Shown here: piece after piece, positions 8,800 through 17,489 of the stretch | How the letters are laid out: each line of letters begins with the position of its first letter | Position numbering within the stretch: the first letter of the stretch is position 1 | DNA from: Marinobacter mobilis | GTDB lineage: Bacteria > Pseudomonadota > Gammaproteobacteria > Pseudomonadales > Oleiphilaceae | Length of the DNA stretch: 64,000 nucleotides | Direction: 5' to 3' | Assembly: GCF_900106945.1 (NCBI RefSeq) | Contig: NZ_FNNE01000001.1 | Span: 248,001-312,000, forward strand | Position numbers and translations under genes: made by a program | The notes under the pieces: generated by a model | Databases searched by the model: none | What the model was told of the DNA's origin: nothing | The model's input: only the letters and a program-made list of their open reading frames with translations

Positions 8800-9223
8800 T
8801 GCGTACTCACTACTTGTGAAATGCATGTTTTACGAATGAAATCAACGCCGAAGCCTCACTGTAAACAAATGTTAAGTCATGTAAACAATTGTTTTTAAAG
8901 GGTTTGTTTCGGCTATTTGGGTCGGATGGTGGATGCGGATGCGAGCGTTCGCAAGGCTGATTGGTGAATTTTTTGTCATGGATCACAGAATCATTAACTC
9001 AACGAAATAATTCGCCACGATCGGAAATACTTTGTGCTAGCGTGTTTTACATTCTTTGACGAATGACGTTTTTTGAACAACAAATCTGACCGTCCGCAAC
9101 AAGAGCCAACCAAGAGCTCGCAGAAACCCGAGTCGGAAAACCTCAAAAGCCAGTGCCCTTGATGTAGCAACTTGTCGGCTAGCGCCCAGGCGTTACCCGC
9201 AAAGGATTTTGCGAAGGTGCATC
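8800..9223. promoter_or_regulatory. AT-rich divergent regulatory region with repeats
   Basis: This separates the barrel operon (-) from the TPR/ExbBD operon (+). Two direct copies of TGTAAACAA(A/T)TG start at 8860 and 8880, exactly 20 bp apart. The second contains the palindrome AAACAATTGTTT (8883-8894). The stretch is clearly more AT-rich than its surroundings. No ORF is supported. The 20-bp phasing suggests a dimeric regulator binding on one face of the helix (inference). Confidence 0.5.
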
Positions 9224-9895
9224 ATGTTTGAATTTACTGGTTTCAAAGTCTGTGCTCCGTTTGGTTCTGGCCATATCGGGCGCGGTGTCGCTGTGCTGTC
9301 TCTGGCGCTGGTGATGGTATGCAGTGCCCAGGCTGTTGCGGTTGAATCAGCAGGAGAGGGCAGCGAGGCTTCTGCGTCCGTGCGTGCGCTGGAGCAAATC
9401 ATTGAAACCCCGATGTCGATTCGGGAAAGCCGTCGTCAGGCCCAGCAGGCCGTGAATGACCTGTCCCGCGATCTGCAGGGGCTGAAAACATCGGTCATCG
9501 CCCTGAACCGTGACCTGCGGGTGCTCGAAGAAGACCTGCTGTTTCCGGCCAATACCCGGCTGAGTGTCTTCGTGTCTCTCGATGTTGGAGAGTTTTTCCA
9601 GCTTGAGGGCGTCGAGCTCAAGGTCGATGGCGAAACCGTCACCAGCTACCTCTACAGCGAAGCCGAGCGCGAAGCCCTGGCCAAGGGCGGTATGCACCGT
9701 CTGCATCTGGGCAACGTCAGCGCCGGCGACCATACCGTATCGGCTTTTTTTGTTGGCCTGGGTCCCAATGGCCGCGAATACAAGCGCGGAACCACCCTCG
9801 ATTTCACCAAGAACGTCGGGCCGAAATACATCGAGCTGAGCATTGTCGATTCGGAAGCCCGTCAGCAGCCAGAGTTCGGCATTCGGGAGTGGTAA
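9224..9895 (+). CDS. Exported coiled-coil protein, first gene of envelope-machine operon
   Basis: 223 aa. A signal peptide (hydrophobic GVAVLSLALVMVCSAQA) is followed by a predicted coiled coil (about 55-105: RESRRQAQQAVNDLSRDLQ and onward) and a beta-rich C-terminal domain, somewhat PEGA-like (LSVFVSLDVGEFFQLEGVEL). I do not recognise a named family. ATG 9224 has GAAGGTG 5' of it; an upstream in-frame ATG at 9209 is less well placed. It lies 4 nt before the TPR gene and is clearly co-transcribed with it. Likely periplasmic scaffold of the ExbBD-driven complex (inference). Confidence 0.65.
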   Translation: MFEFTGFKVCAPFGSGHIGRGVAVLSLALVMVCSAQAVAVESAGEGSEASASVRALEQIIETPMSIRESRRQAQQAVNDLSRDLQGLKTSVIALNRDLRVLEEDLLFPANTRLSVFVSLDVGEFFQLEGVELKVDGETVTSYLYSEAEREALAKGGMHRLHLGNVSAGDHTVSAFFVGLGPNGREYKRGTTLDFTKNVGPKYIELSIVDSEARQQPEFGIREW

Positions 9896-9899
9896 CGGC

Positions 9900-11696
9900 A
9901 TGAGCAGGATTCGGGCAGCAATTCGCAACTCCAGGGTCGTTCCCTGGCTGGCCCTGGGGCTGGCGGGAGCCATGGCGTTGACCCCACCATTGGTGGCGGC
10001 GTCATCAGAAGTGAAGGATCTCAAGTACGGTGCCGTGCTGTACGAGTTCTATCAGCAGAACTATTTCGAGACCCTGGTGGAGTATGCCTACGCCGAGGAA
10101 ATGGGCGGTATCGTGGGCCATGGCACCTACCCGGAGCTGCTCAAGGGCGGCGTCAGTCTGTCCTATGGTCTGGATGCCCAGGCCGAGGCGATTTTTGCCC
10201 GGGTAGCCGAAGGCAATGTATCGGACGAAGACCGCAACCGGGCCTGGTTCTATCTGGGCAAGATGCAGTACCTGCGCGGGGATGCCGAACGGGCGGCCCG
10301 CAATCTGGCCCAGGTCAGCGGCCCGATGCCGGATCAGCTTGATGCCGAATACCGGTATCTGGCGGCGCTGGTGAACATTCGTCTGGGGTATTACGAAGCC
10401 GGGGAAAACGTGGCCCGGACCATCGACGCCGACAGCCCCTTTGCGCCCTATTTTCACTTCAATCTCGGCATCGCCTACGGCAAGCAGCAGCGCTTCGAGC
10501 TCGCAACGGCGGCACTGAGCGACGTGGTTGCGGCTGAAGATGACAGTGCTGAATTGCAGCGACTGGCTGACCGGGCGCGGATGGCCTTGTCGTACCTGTA
10601 CGCCGAAATGGACGACCTTGCGCGTTCCGAACAGCAGCTGGTTCAGGTGCGTACCCATGGGGCCTATTCCAACCGGGGCTTGCTGGGCGCCAGTTGGCTG
10701 GCGGTCAATGGCGGTGAGTTCCGCAAAGCGCTGGCTCCGCTGGGTGCGCTGGGCGAGCGCTCCATTGCCCTGCCCGAAGTTCAGGAAGCCTTGTTGCTCA
10801 AACCCCATGTTTACGAACAGATGGGGCTCGACGGTCGTGCGGCTCGAGGCTTTATCGAGGCCGATGCCAAGTACCGCGAGGCCCTGGCGTGGCTTGCATC
10901 TGCCCGCGAGTCGCTGCAACAGGCCGACGTGATGGAGCTGTTTGTCCGCAACCTGGATCAGGTGTTGGGTGAGAGTGACTGGTTTGGCCAGGCGCCGGCG
11001 GTTTCGGTCAACCACCTGTCGCCGTTTCTGGTCGAGCTGATGTCAGACCACAGTTTCCAGTCGGTGCTCAAGGATCTGCGCGATCTTTACGCCATCCGCA
11101 ATAACCTTGAATCCTGGCAGAGCAAGCACGATGACTTTGCCGTCATTCTGGAGGCCCGCGGTGAGTCGCTGGAGGGCGGCACACGTCGGGAATCGCTGTC
11201 GGATTTTGCCCACCGCGCGGAATCGGCGATGGCTGAATACGATGCTCTGGTACAGCGGGCCGCGACCCTGCCTGAAGAGGACCAGGAGCATATCCAGTGG
11301 ATGCTGGAAGGGCTGGCCTCTGATCTGGAGCGTTCTGAAACCATGGTCGGCGGGTTGCAGGGTGCGGCAGCGGTTGATCGAGGCACTGGGGTTTATGGCA
11401 ACAGCGTACGCGCCATGCTGGCGACGGTGGATGCCGAATATGAGCGCACCGCCACACTCATCGAGGAACTGGAAGGCGTCATGCTGACGCTGGTGTCCAC
11501 CGAACTGGATATTCATGAGCAGCGACTGAAGCATTACCAGGTCGAGGCCCAGCTGGCGAAAGTGCGTATTCTCGACCGTTCGCTGCTGAACCTGGACGGT
11601 TCCGAATCGGCGCCGGCGGAATCCGCTGATGCCACGGTCAGTGCCTCGTTTGAACACCCGCAAGACGCAACCGGGGAGACTGATGATGCGATCTAA
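9900..11696 (+). CDS. Periplasmic TPR protein of the envelope machine
   Basis: 598 aa. The N-terminal hydrophobic segment ending near PPLVAAS is a signal peptide. Many TPR-like helical pairs run from about residue 40 to 340 (for example NRAWFYLGKMQYLRGDAERA and YFHFNLGIAYGKQQRFELAT). The C-terminal third is charged and coiled-coil-like. TPR arrays are protein-interaction scaffolds. ATG 9900 follows GGAG at 9886-9889. Its 3' end overlaps the next TPR lipoprotein gene. Architecture recalls Glt/Nfs TPR proteins of Myxococcus, but one-to-one orthology cannot be assigned by eye. Confidence 0.7.
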   Translation: MSRIRAAIRNSRVVPWLALGLAGAMALTPPLVAASSEVKDLKYGAVLYEFYQQNYFETLVEYAYAEEMGGIVGHGTYPELLKGGVSLSYGLDAQAEAIFARVAEGNVSDEDRNRAWFYLGKMQYLRGDAERAARNLAQVSGPMPDQLDAEYRYLAALVNIRLGYYEAGENVARTIDADSPFAPYFHFNLGIAYGKQQRFELATAALSDVVAAEDDSAELQRLADRARMALSYLYAEMDDLARSEQQLVQVRTHGAYSNRGLLGASWLAVNGGEFRKALAPLGALGERSIALPEVQEALLLKPHVYEQMGLDGRAARGFIEADAKYREALAWLASARESLQQADVMELFVRNLDQVLGESDWFGQAPAVSVNHLSPFLVELMSDHSFQSVLKDLRDLYAIRNNLESWQSKHDDFAVILEARGESLEGGTRRESLSDFAHRAESAMAEYDALVQRAATLPEEDQEHIQWMLEGLASDLERSETMVGGLQGAAAVDRGTGVYGNSVRAMLATVDAEYERTATLIEELEGVMLTLVSTELDIHEQRLKHYQVEAQLAKVRILDRSLLNLDGSESAPAESADATVSASFEHPQDATGETDDAI

Positions 11697-14547
11697 TACG
11701 GTCATGACCAGTCTGCTGCTGGCCTCATTGTTGGGTGGCTGCAGTGCCTTCAATAACACCACGACCATTGCCCGTTTGCAGGGCCAGAATGAAGACCTGA
11801 CCGATCTGCCGCTGCCTCAGGTGATGCACGCCGACGTGCGGGAAGAGTATCGGCAGCTGCTGCAGATTATCGAAGACCGCGAGCTGCAGGAGCAGATCGA
11901 GCGTCGTATTGCCAGCGTGTACATGATGGAAGCCGATTACAACCAGCTGGTGGGCGTGCTTCCTGGCGATGACGGCTACTTCCCCGAGGCCATCGAGGCC
12001 TATCACCAGATTCTGACCAAGTATCCGGACAACGCGGACAACGCGGAAGCGCTGTATCAGCTGGCCAAGGCCTATGACCTGGATGGCCGGGACACGGAGG
12101 CGCTCGAGATTCTCAATCGTTTCATTGTCGACCATCCCCATTCCGGACGGCTGGCGGAGGTCTATTTCCGCAAGGGCGATATCCATTTCCGCCACGAACA
12201 GTATGAAGATGCGGAAAGTGCCTACCGGTCTGTGGTGGCACTGGGAGCCGAGCCGTCGTTCCTGAACAACTCCTGGTACCTGCTGGGCTGGGCCCAGTAC
12301 AAGCTGAGCGACTACGACAACAGCCTGTTGTCCCTGTCCCAGGTGCTGGATCGTCTGGTACCGGCCAATGGCCGGGTTGAAGAACTGGATAACGTCAACC
12401 GCTCGCTGGTGGACGACACCCTGCGCATCATGAGTATCGGCCTGGCCCATGCCGGCGGTGCGGCCAAGATCTCCAGCATGTTTGATGCCCGTCCGCAAAG
12501 TGCCAAGTACACCTGGATTCTCTATTCAAGCCTGGGCCAGCACTTCCTGGAGAAGGAGCGGTTTGAGGATTCCGCAGAATCGTTCCGCGCCTTCGTCGCC
12601 CAGAATCCGGATTCCGAACGGGCACCGGAAATGCACGCGGAGATGATTCGCGCCTATGTGGATGGCGAGTTTTCCCAGCAGGTGCTGGCGGAGAAGGAAA
12701 GCTACGTGCGCAGCTATGGCATCCGCTCGGAGTTCTGGCAGCAGCAGGACGCTGAGGCCCGCGGTCGGGTGATGCCGAACCTGAAAATCTATATCGACGA
12801 ACTGGCCCGGCACTACCACGCCACGGGGCAGCGTCTGAAACGTGAACTGGCCGAGGCCACCGAACTTGCCGCCAGCCCCGACGTCATGGCCAGCGAGATG
12901 CAAGTCAGCTTCCTCAAGGCGGCGGCCTTCTACGGTGAATTCGAGGACACCTTCCCGAGTGACCCGAGAGTGCCGGAAATGGTGTTCATGAGCGCCGAGG
13001 CATCCTTCGATGGTGAGGATTACCCCAATGCCATCAAGGGGTACGAGCGCACCGCCTACGAGTTCCGCGACCCCGAACACGGTGCCGATGCCGGTTACGC
13101 CGCCATCATCGGCTACCAGAAAGAGCTGGAGCAGTTACTCGCCAGCGCCGGTGACGGATCCGAACGGGTCAATCAGTGGCGCGCTCTGGGCGTCGACAGC
13201 CAGCTGCGCTTTGTTCAGGAATACCGAGAGGATGAGCGTTCCGGAGCGGTACTGGCGAAGGCTGCGGAAGAAATGTTCGAACTGGGTCGTTACCAGCAGG
13301 CACTGGAAATCGCGACCTCTGTGGTCAGCCGCGACGGCGAGATTGATCCGGCGCTGAACCGCACCGCCTATGGCGTGATTGCCCACTGCCAGTACGAACT
13401 GGGTAACTTCCCGGCGGCCGAGCAGGGATACCGTGACCAGCTGGCCTACATCCCGGCGGGTAGTGACGATGCGAAACAGGTGACCGAGCGGATGGCGGTG
13501 TCCATCTACAAACAGGGTGAGCTGGCGCTGGCGGCCGAGGATCTGGACGGCGCGGTTACCCAGTTCCTGCGTATCAAGCGGGCAGCACCCCGCAGCGATG
13601 TGCGGGTGATCGCCCAGTTTGACGCTGCCACCCACCTGATGACCCTTGAGTACTGGGAGCGGGCGCTCAACGAAATGAACGAGCTGTTGCAGCTGTTCCC
13701 GAACCATCGGCTGTCGCGTCAGTTGCCGGCAAAGATTGCCTACGCCTACGAGCAGGACGAGCAGTGGATGAACGCTGCCCGGGCCTACGAGGCGATTTAC
13801 AACGATAGTGGTGCGCCAGCTGACGAACGCCGTGACGCCCTGTTCCTGTCCGCCGAAATGTATGAAAAGGCCGGTGAGGACATGCAGGCGTTGGCGTACT
13901 TCAAGAAGTGGGCATTTGACTACGAACAGCCGTTCGATACCCGGATGGAGGCCCGTTACCACATTGCTTACCTGTATAAGCGCCACGACGACCTTAACCG
14001 TCATCTGTATTGGCTGCGCCGGGTGATCGATGGTCACGACAAGGCCCCGTCCGACTGGCAAAGCGATCGTTCCGCCTGGCTGGCTGCCTGGGCCAACAAC
14101 GAGTACGGCGATTATTGGCGCATTGAATTCAACCGGGTTCGGTTACGGGCCCCGCTGAACGTCAGTATTCCGCGTAAGAACGAGAAGCTGAAGAATGCCC
14201 TGGACCGTTACCAGATGGCTGCGGGATACCAGATCGCCGATCAGACCACCCGGGCCACGTTCAACATTGCCGATCTCTACGGCCAGTTCGCCAGTGAACT
14301 GATGAACGCGCCCCGACCGCCGGGGCTGAGCCCGCTGGAAGCGGCCCAGTACGAGATTGTGTTGGAAGAACAGGCGATTCCCTTTGAGGACCTGGCGATC
14401 GAGGTCCACCAGGCCAACATCGAGCGGTCCTGGAGTGGAGTATTCAATCAGTGGGTCGAGAAGAGCTTTGCCTCCATGGCAGAGCTGAACCCGGCCCGAT
14501 ACGGCAAACAGGAAGTACAGGTGGCTTATGGCGATGGTATCCGTTAA
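11686..14547 (+). CDS. Large TPR lipoprotein of the envelope machine
   Basis: About 953 aa. The signal peptide ends in a lipobox (LASLLGGC, Cys near residue 19), so the protein is probably an outer-membrane lipoprotein. The rest is a long solenoid of TPR-like units, clear at AYHQILTKYPDNADNAEALY, RLAEVYFRKGDIHFRHEQYE and DTFPSDPRVPEMVFMSAEAS, similar to BamD/YbgF-type repeats. ATG 11686 was preferred over ATG 11683 because the GGGGAG site at 11673-11678 is 7 nt away. It overlaps the upstream gene by 11 nt and the next TPR lipoprotein gene by about 20 nt. The tight overlaps suggest a stoichiometric complex. Confidence 0.72.
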   Translation: MRSNTVMTSLLLASLLGGCSAFNNTTTIARLQGQNEDLTDLPLPQVMHADVREEYRQLLQIIEDRELQEQIERRIASVYMMEADYNQLVGVLPGDDGYFPEAIEAYHQILTKYPDNADNAEALYQLAKAYDLDGRDTEALEILNRFIVDHPHSGRLAEVYFRKGDIHFRHEQYEDAESAYRSVVALGAEPSFLNNSWYLLGWAQYKLSDYDNSLLSLSQVLDRLVPANGRVEELDNVNRSLVDDTLRIMSIGLAHAGGAAKISSMFDARPQSAKYTWILYSSLGQHFLEKERFEDSAESFRAFVAQNPDSERAPEMHAEMIRAYVDGEFSQQVLAEKESYVRSYGIRSEFWQQQDAEARGRVMPNLKIYIDELARHYHATGQRLKRELAEATELAASPDVMASEMQVSFLKAAAFYGEFEDTFPSDPRVPEMVFMSAEASFDGEDYPNAIKGYERTAYEFRDPEHGADAGYAAIIGYQKELEQLLASAGDGSERVNQWRALGVDSQLRFVQEYREDERSGAVLAKAAEEMFELGRYQQALEIATSVVSRDGEIDPALNRTAYGVIAHCQYELGNFPAAEQGYRDQLAYIPAGSDDAKQVTERMAVSIYKQGELALAAEDLDGAVTQFLRIKRAAPRSDVRVIAQFDAATHLMTLEYWERALNEMNELLQLFPNHRLSRQLPAKIAYAYEQDEQWMNAARAYEAIYNDSGAPADERRDALFLSAEMYEKAGEDMQALAYFKKWAFDYEQPFDTRMEARYHIAYLYKRHDDLNRHLYWLRRVIDGHDKAPSDWQSDRSAWLAAWANNEYGDYWRIEFNRVRLRAPLNVSIPRKNEKLKNALDRYQMAAGYQIADQTTRATFNIADLYGQFASELMNAPRPPGLSPLEAAQYEIVLEEQAIPFEDLAIEVHQANIERSWSGVFNQWVEKSFASMAELNPARYGKQEVQVAYGDGIR

Positions 14548-15382
14548 CCCGATCCGCACAGCAGGTATGGTAGCGATCCTGTTGGTCTCAGGCTGTGCCT
14601 CGCTGTCGAATTTCGCTCCCGGGTTGGGGGCTTCATCTGGCCGTGCGGAGCTGACTGAGGTGGGGGCGCCGTCGGGTGCAACTGCGGCGCCGGCGCCAAT
14701 CACCGAAGGTGGCGCGCCGCTGCCACGGCAGGACTACACCCGTGCTGGAGAGAAGATTGCCTACCAGCCACAACCTAATCCTTACAGCGGTGTGCAAACC
14801 CCGGTTCCGGCGGAGGCCACCGCGGCATTCCGTGCGGCTCAGGCCCTGTTGGATGCGGAGCAGTATCGTGACGCCCGGATCGCGTTCCGGCAGATGACCC
14901 GGGATTACCCGACGCTTTCTGGCCCCTGGGTCAAGCTGGGTGAGATTGCCGACAAACGGGAGTATCCGGAAAAGGCTGAAGAAGCCTACCGCAAAGCCAT
15001 CGAGGTGAATCCTGACAACATCAATGCCTACCTGGCACTGGCGCTGCACCTGCGTCGCAAGGGCAGCTTTGCTGCGGCCGAGCAGGCCTACATTGACGTA
15101 CTGACACTGTGGAAAGACTGCCCACCGGCACACCTGAACCTGGCGATTTTGTACGACCTGTACCTGAATCGCCCGGAGCTGGCCCAGCCTCATTACGAAG
15201 CCTACGACTTCCTCACCGGAGGCGATAACCCGGAGGTGGAAAACTGGCTGGTGGAAGTGCGCCGTCGCACCGGCATCGAGACCAGTTTTATCGATCAGCC
15301 ACCCGAGCTGCCCGAGCCCACACCGGCGACCCCGGTGGCGGCGGAGCAGGGGGTTGCGCCGGAACCATCCGATAAAGGCTAG
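14528..15382 (+). CDS. TPR lipoprotein
   Basis: 284 aa. Lipobox LLVSGC lies near residue 23. A low-complexity Ala/Gly/Pro linker (about 45-95) follows, then about three TPR units (about 96-230: AFRAAQALLDAEQYRDARIA, WVKLGEIADKREYPEKAEEA, AYLALALHLRRKGSFAAAEQ) and a Pro/Glu-rich tail. An alternative ATG at 14534 is 9 nt after AGGTGG and may be the real start. The 5' end overlaps the large TPR lipoprotein gene. It is followed after 10 nt by a small exported protein gene. Confidence 0.7.
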   Translation: MAMVSVNPIRTAGMVAILLVSGCASLSNFAPGLGASSGRAELTEVGAPSGATAAPAPITEGGAPLPRQDYTRAGEKIAYQPQPNPYSGVQTPVPAEATAAFRAAQALLDAEQYRDARIAFRQMTRDYPTLSGPWVKLGEIADKREYPEKAEEAYRKAIEVNPDNINAYLALALHLRRKGSFAAAEQAYIDVLTLWKDCPPAHLNLAILYDLYLNRPELAQPHYEAYDFLTGGDNPEVENWLVEVRRRTGIETSFIDQPPELPEPTPATPVAAEQGVAPEPSDKG

Positions 15383-15392
15383 GAGAACTCTC

Positions 15393-15713
15393 ATGAAACA
15401 GAAGACACTATGGCCGCCCCTGAAGGCGGCCATGGTCGGGGCCCTTTTGTCCCTGACTTGCGGTCATCCGGCGTTTGCCCAAGAGGGAATCGACCTCGAA
15501 AGCACCTTCGTCGGAGACCGGGAACAGCCCTCGGTCAGTTACTTCATTCCCTGGAAGCCACCCGAGGGCCCCGGGAAGCTCTACCGCTCGATCACCTCGG
15601 TGTCGGGCAAGGTTTTTGATGTTGTGGACCGGGATGTCCACGCGCGAACCATGCAGTTCTACGATGAACTGTCGCTGGAGGAGCCCATGGGGGGCTTCGG
15701 CCAGGCCAATTAA
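15393..15713 (+). CDS. Small exported protein of unknown function
   Basis: 106 aa. A clear signal peptide is cleaved near PAFAQE, leaving a mature protein of about 77 residues with no repeat, cysteine pair or TM helix. AGGAG at 15381-15385 gives a good start at ATG 15393. It lies between the TPR lipoprotein genes and exbB. I do not recognise the family. Its fixed place in a tightly packed operon suggests a real small component of the machine. Confidence 0.65.
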   Translation: MKQKTLWPPLKAAMVGALLSLTCGHPAFAQEGIDLESTFVGDREQPSVSYFIPWKPPEGPGKLYRSITSVSGKVFDVVDRDVHARTMQFYDELSLEEPMGGFGQAN

Positions 15714-15755
15714 CCAGACCTAATAAACCCGTTAAACCGCTGTGGGGTATCGACC

Positions 15756-16421
15756 ATGAATTTCTACACAACCATTGTTTCTTTTTTCCAGGAAGGCGGC
15801 GCCTTCATGTATCCGATCGCCCTGGTGCTGATCGTCGGCCTGGCCATCGCTGTTGAGCGCTGGGTATTTCTCAAGCGTGCCCTGGTGGCCAACAAGAGTG
15901 CTTACGGTGAACTGCTGCCACTGGTCAGCAGCAAGGACTACGACAAGGCCGAGAAAGTGGCTCAGGACAACAGCTCTGCCATTGGCCGCCTGATGTCCGT
16001 TGCGCTCGACACCATGCGTTCCTCACCCCGCCGCGACGACATCCACGCCGCCATGCAGGAAGGTGTGATGGAAACCATTCCGCGTCTGTCCAAGCGCACC
16101 AACTACCTGTCGATCCTGGCTAACGTCTCCACCCTGCTGGGGCTGCTGGGCACCATTATTGGTCTGATTGCGGCTTTCACCGCGGTTGCCAATGCCGATC
16201 CCGCAGATAAGGCCACCCTGTTGTCCCAGTCCATCTCTGTGGCCATGAACACCACGGCATTTGGTCTGATTGCCGCCATTCCGCTGCTGTTGATCCATTC
16301 CCTGCTGCAGAACAAGACCCTGGAAATCGTGGAAAGCGTTGAGATGGCCGGTGTGAAGTTCCTCAACTCGATCATCCGTGGCAACCCGGCTGCTGTTGCT
16401 ACCCGTGAGTCCGACGCCTGA
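15756..16421 (+). CDS. ExbB/TolQ/MotA-family proton-channel subunit
   Basis: 221 aa. There are three TM helices: about 17-35, 118-142 (SILANVSTLLGLLGTIIGLI) and 163-187 (SISVAMNTTAFGLIAAIPLL). The GLLGTIIGL and NTTAFGL motifs are the family hallmarks; the Thr residues of TM2/TM3 line the channel. ExbB-type pentamers pair with ExbD-type dimers to turn proton flow into mechanical work. Here it is followed by two exbD homologues rather than one, and by a TonB-like protein with an AgmX/PglI C-terminus. AglR of Myxococcus gliding motors is a functional parallel. Confidence 0.9.
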   Translation: MNFYTTIVSFFQEGGAFMYPIALVLIVGLAIAVERWVFLKRALVANKSAYGELLPLVSSKDYDKAEKVAQDNSSAIGRLMSVALDTMRSSPRRDDIHAAMQEGVMETIPRLSKRTNYLSILANVSTLLGLLGTIIGLIAAFTAVANADPADKATLLSQSISVAMNTTAFGLIAAIPLLLIHSLLQNKTLEIVESVEMAGVKFLNSIIRGNPAAVATRESDA

Positions 16422-16442
16422 TAACTACCGTGTGGTGAAACT

Positions 16443-16970
16443 ATGTTTTCTAACCGAAGAGAACAGGAAGAGGCCGACATCGACATCACCGCGTTCATGA
16501 ATCTCATGATCGTATTGGTGCCGGTGCTGCTGATGAGCATGGTGTTCAATCACATTGCCGTCCTCGAGCTGAACCTGCCGGACCTGACCGGATCCCAGAC
16601 CGCCAGTGCGGAGCAGAACCGCCAGCTGGAAGTGGTGGTGCGGGAATCGGCGATCGAGGTCTATTACCCCAGCGGTAACCTGGTGAAAACCATTGCTAAC
16701 CTGGAGGCGGAGGACGGTCGTGCCGATCAGCACGATTACGAGACCCTGTCCAAGGTTTTGCAGGAAATCAAACGCCAGCTGGTTGCCAAATCCATCGACA
16801 AGCGCGATGCCCTGCTGCTGTCGGAAGCCGGTGTGACCTATCAGTCGCTGGTCTCCACCATGGATACCCTGCGCATGGCGAAGACGGTGGTGGTCGCCGA
16901 CGCGGTCGATGTGGAGCTGTTCCCGGAGATTTCCCTGGGTGATGCCCCCGGCAAGCGAGGTGACTCATGA
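16443..16970 (+). CDS. ExbD/TolR-family protein 1 (Asn at the proton-Asp position)
   Basis: 175 aa. One TM helix lies at about 17-37 (TAFMNLMIVLVPVLLMSMVF), followed by a periplasmic TolR-like domain with the late motif VTYQSLVSTMDTLRMA. In ExbD/TolR/MotB the TM helix begins with an essential proton-carrying Asp (LLDVMLVL in ExbD). Here Asn20 aligns with it, so this subunit may not carry protons itself. Its stop overlaps the start of the second ExbD gene (ATGA). It is probably a heterodimer partner. Confidence 0.87.
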   Translation: MFSNRREQEEADIDITAFMNLMIVLVPVLLMSMVFNHIAVLELNLPDLTGSQTASAEQNRQLEVVVRESAIEVYYPSGNLVKTIANLEAEDGRADQHDYETLSKVLQEIKRQLVAKSIDKRDALLLSEAGVTYQSLVSTMDTLRMAKTVVVADAVDVELFPEISLGDAPGKRGDS

Positions 16971-17476
16971 GCCTGAAACCCATGTCGTTTACCTTGCAGA
17001 GCAGCAACCAGCACCGTCACCTGATGAAGCCGGCCAAGCTCAATCTGGTGTCGTTGATGGACATCTTTACCATTCTGGTGTTCTTCCTGCTGCTGAACTC
17101 CGGCAGCAACCAGATCCTCAAGGTCAATGATGTCACCCTGCCGGATTCCACGGCCCAGGAACAGCCGAAGGAAACCATCACGGTGCTGATCACCGACGAG
17201 CACATCCTGGTGGATGGCCGGCCTGTGGCGGATATGGTCGATGTCGTCAATGGCAACGGTCTGATCGACGGGCTGACCGAGGAGCTTACGTTCCTGGCGT
17301 CCAAGCGCACCGAACTGACCGAGGAAGAAAAGGCCATTGGTCGTGCGGCCACGATCCTGGGTGACCAGACCATTCCCTATGAGATTCTCAAGCGGGTCAT
17401 GCTGACCTGTGCGAAGTCGGACTACCGGGATATTTCCCTGGCGGTCTCGAGGATCTCGTCGAGTGGCGGCGCGTAA
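16967..17476 (+). CDS. ExbD/TolR-family protein 2 (Asp32 present)
   Basis: 169 aa. One TM helix lies at about 28-45 (VSLMDIFTILVFFLLLNSG), with the canonical proton-binding Asp at residue 32. A periplasmic domain follows, with VLITDEHILVDGRPV and the segment RAATILGDQTIPYEILKRVM typical of the family. Overlap with the first exbD gene by 4 nt implies coupled synthesis. It is likely the proton-active half of an ExbD heterodimer. Confidence 0.88.
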   Translation: MSLKPMSFTLQSSNQHRHLMKPAKLNLVSLMDIFTILVFFLLLNSGSNQILKVNDVTLPDSTAQEQPKETITVLITDEHILVDGRPVADMVDVVNGNGLIDGLTEELTFLASKRTELTEEEKAIGRAATILGDQTIPYEILKRVMLTCAKSDYRDISLAVSRISSSGGA

Positions 17477-17489
17477 CGGAGGACTCTGA

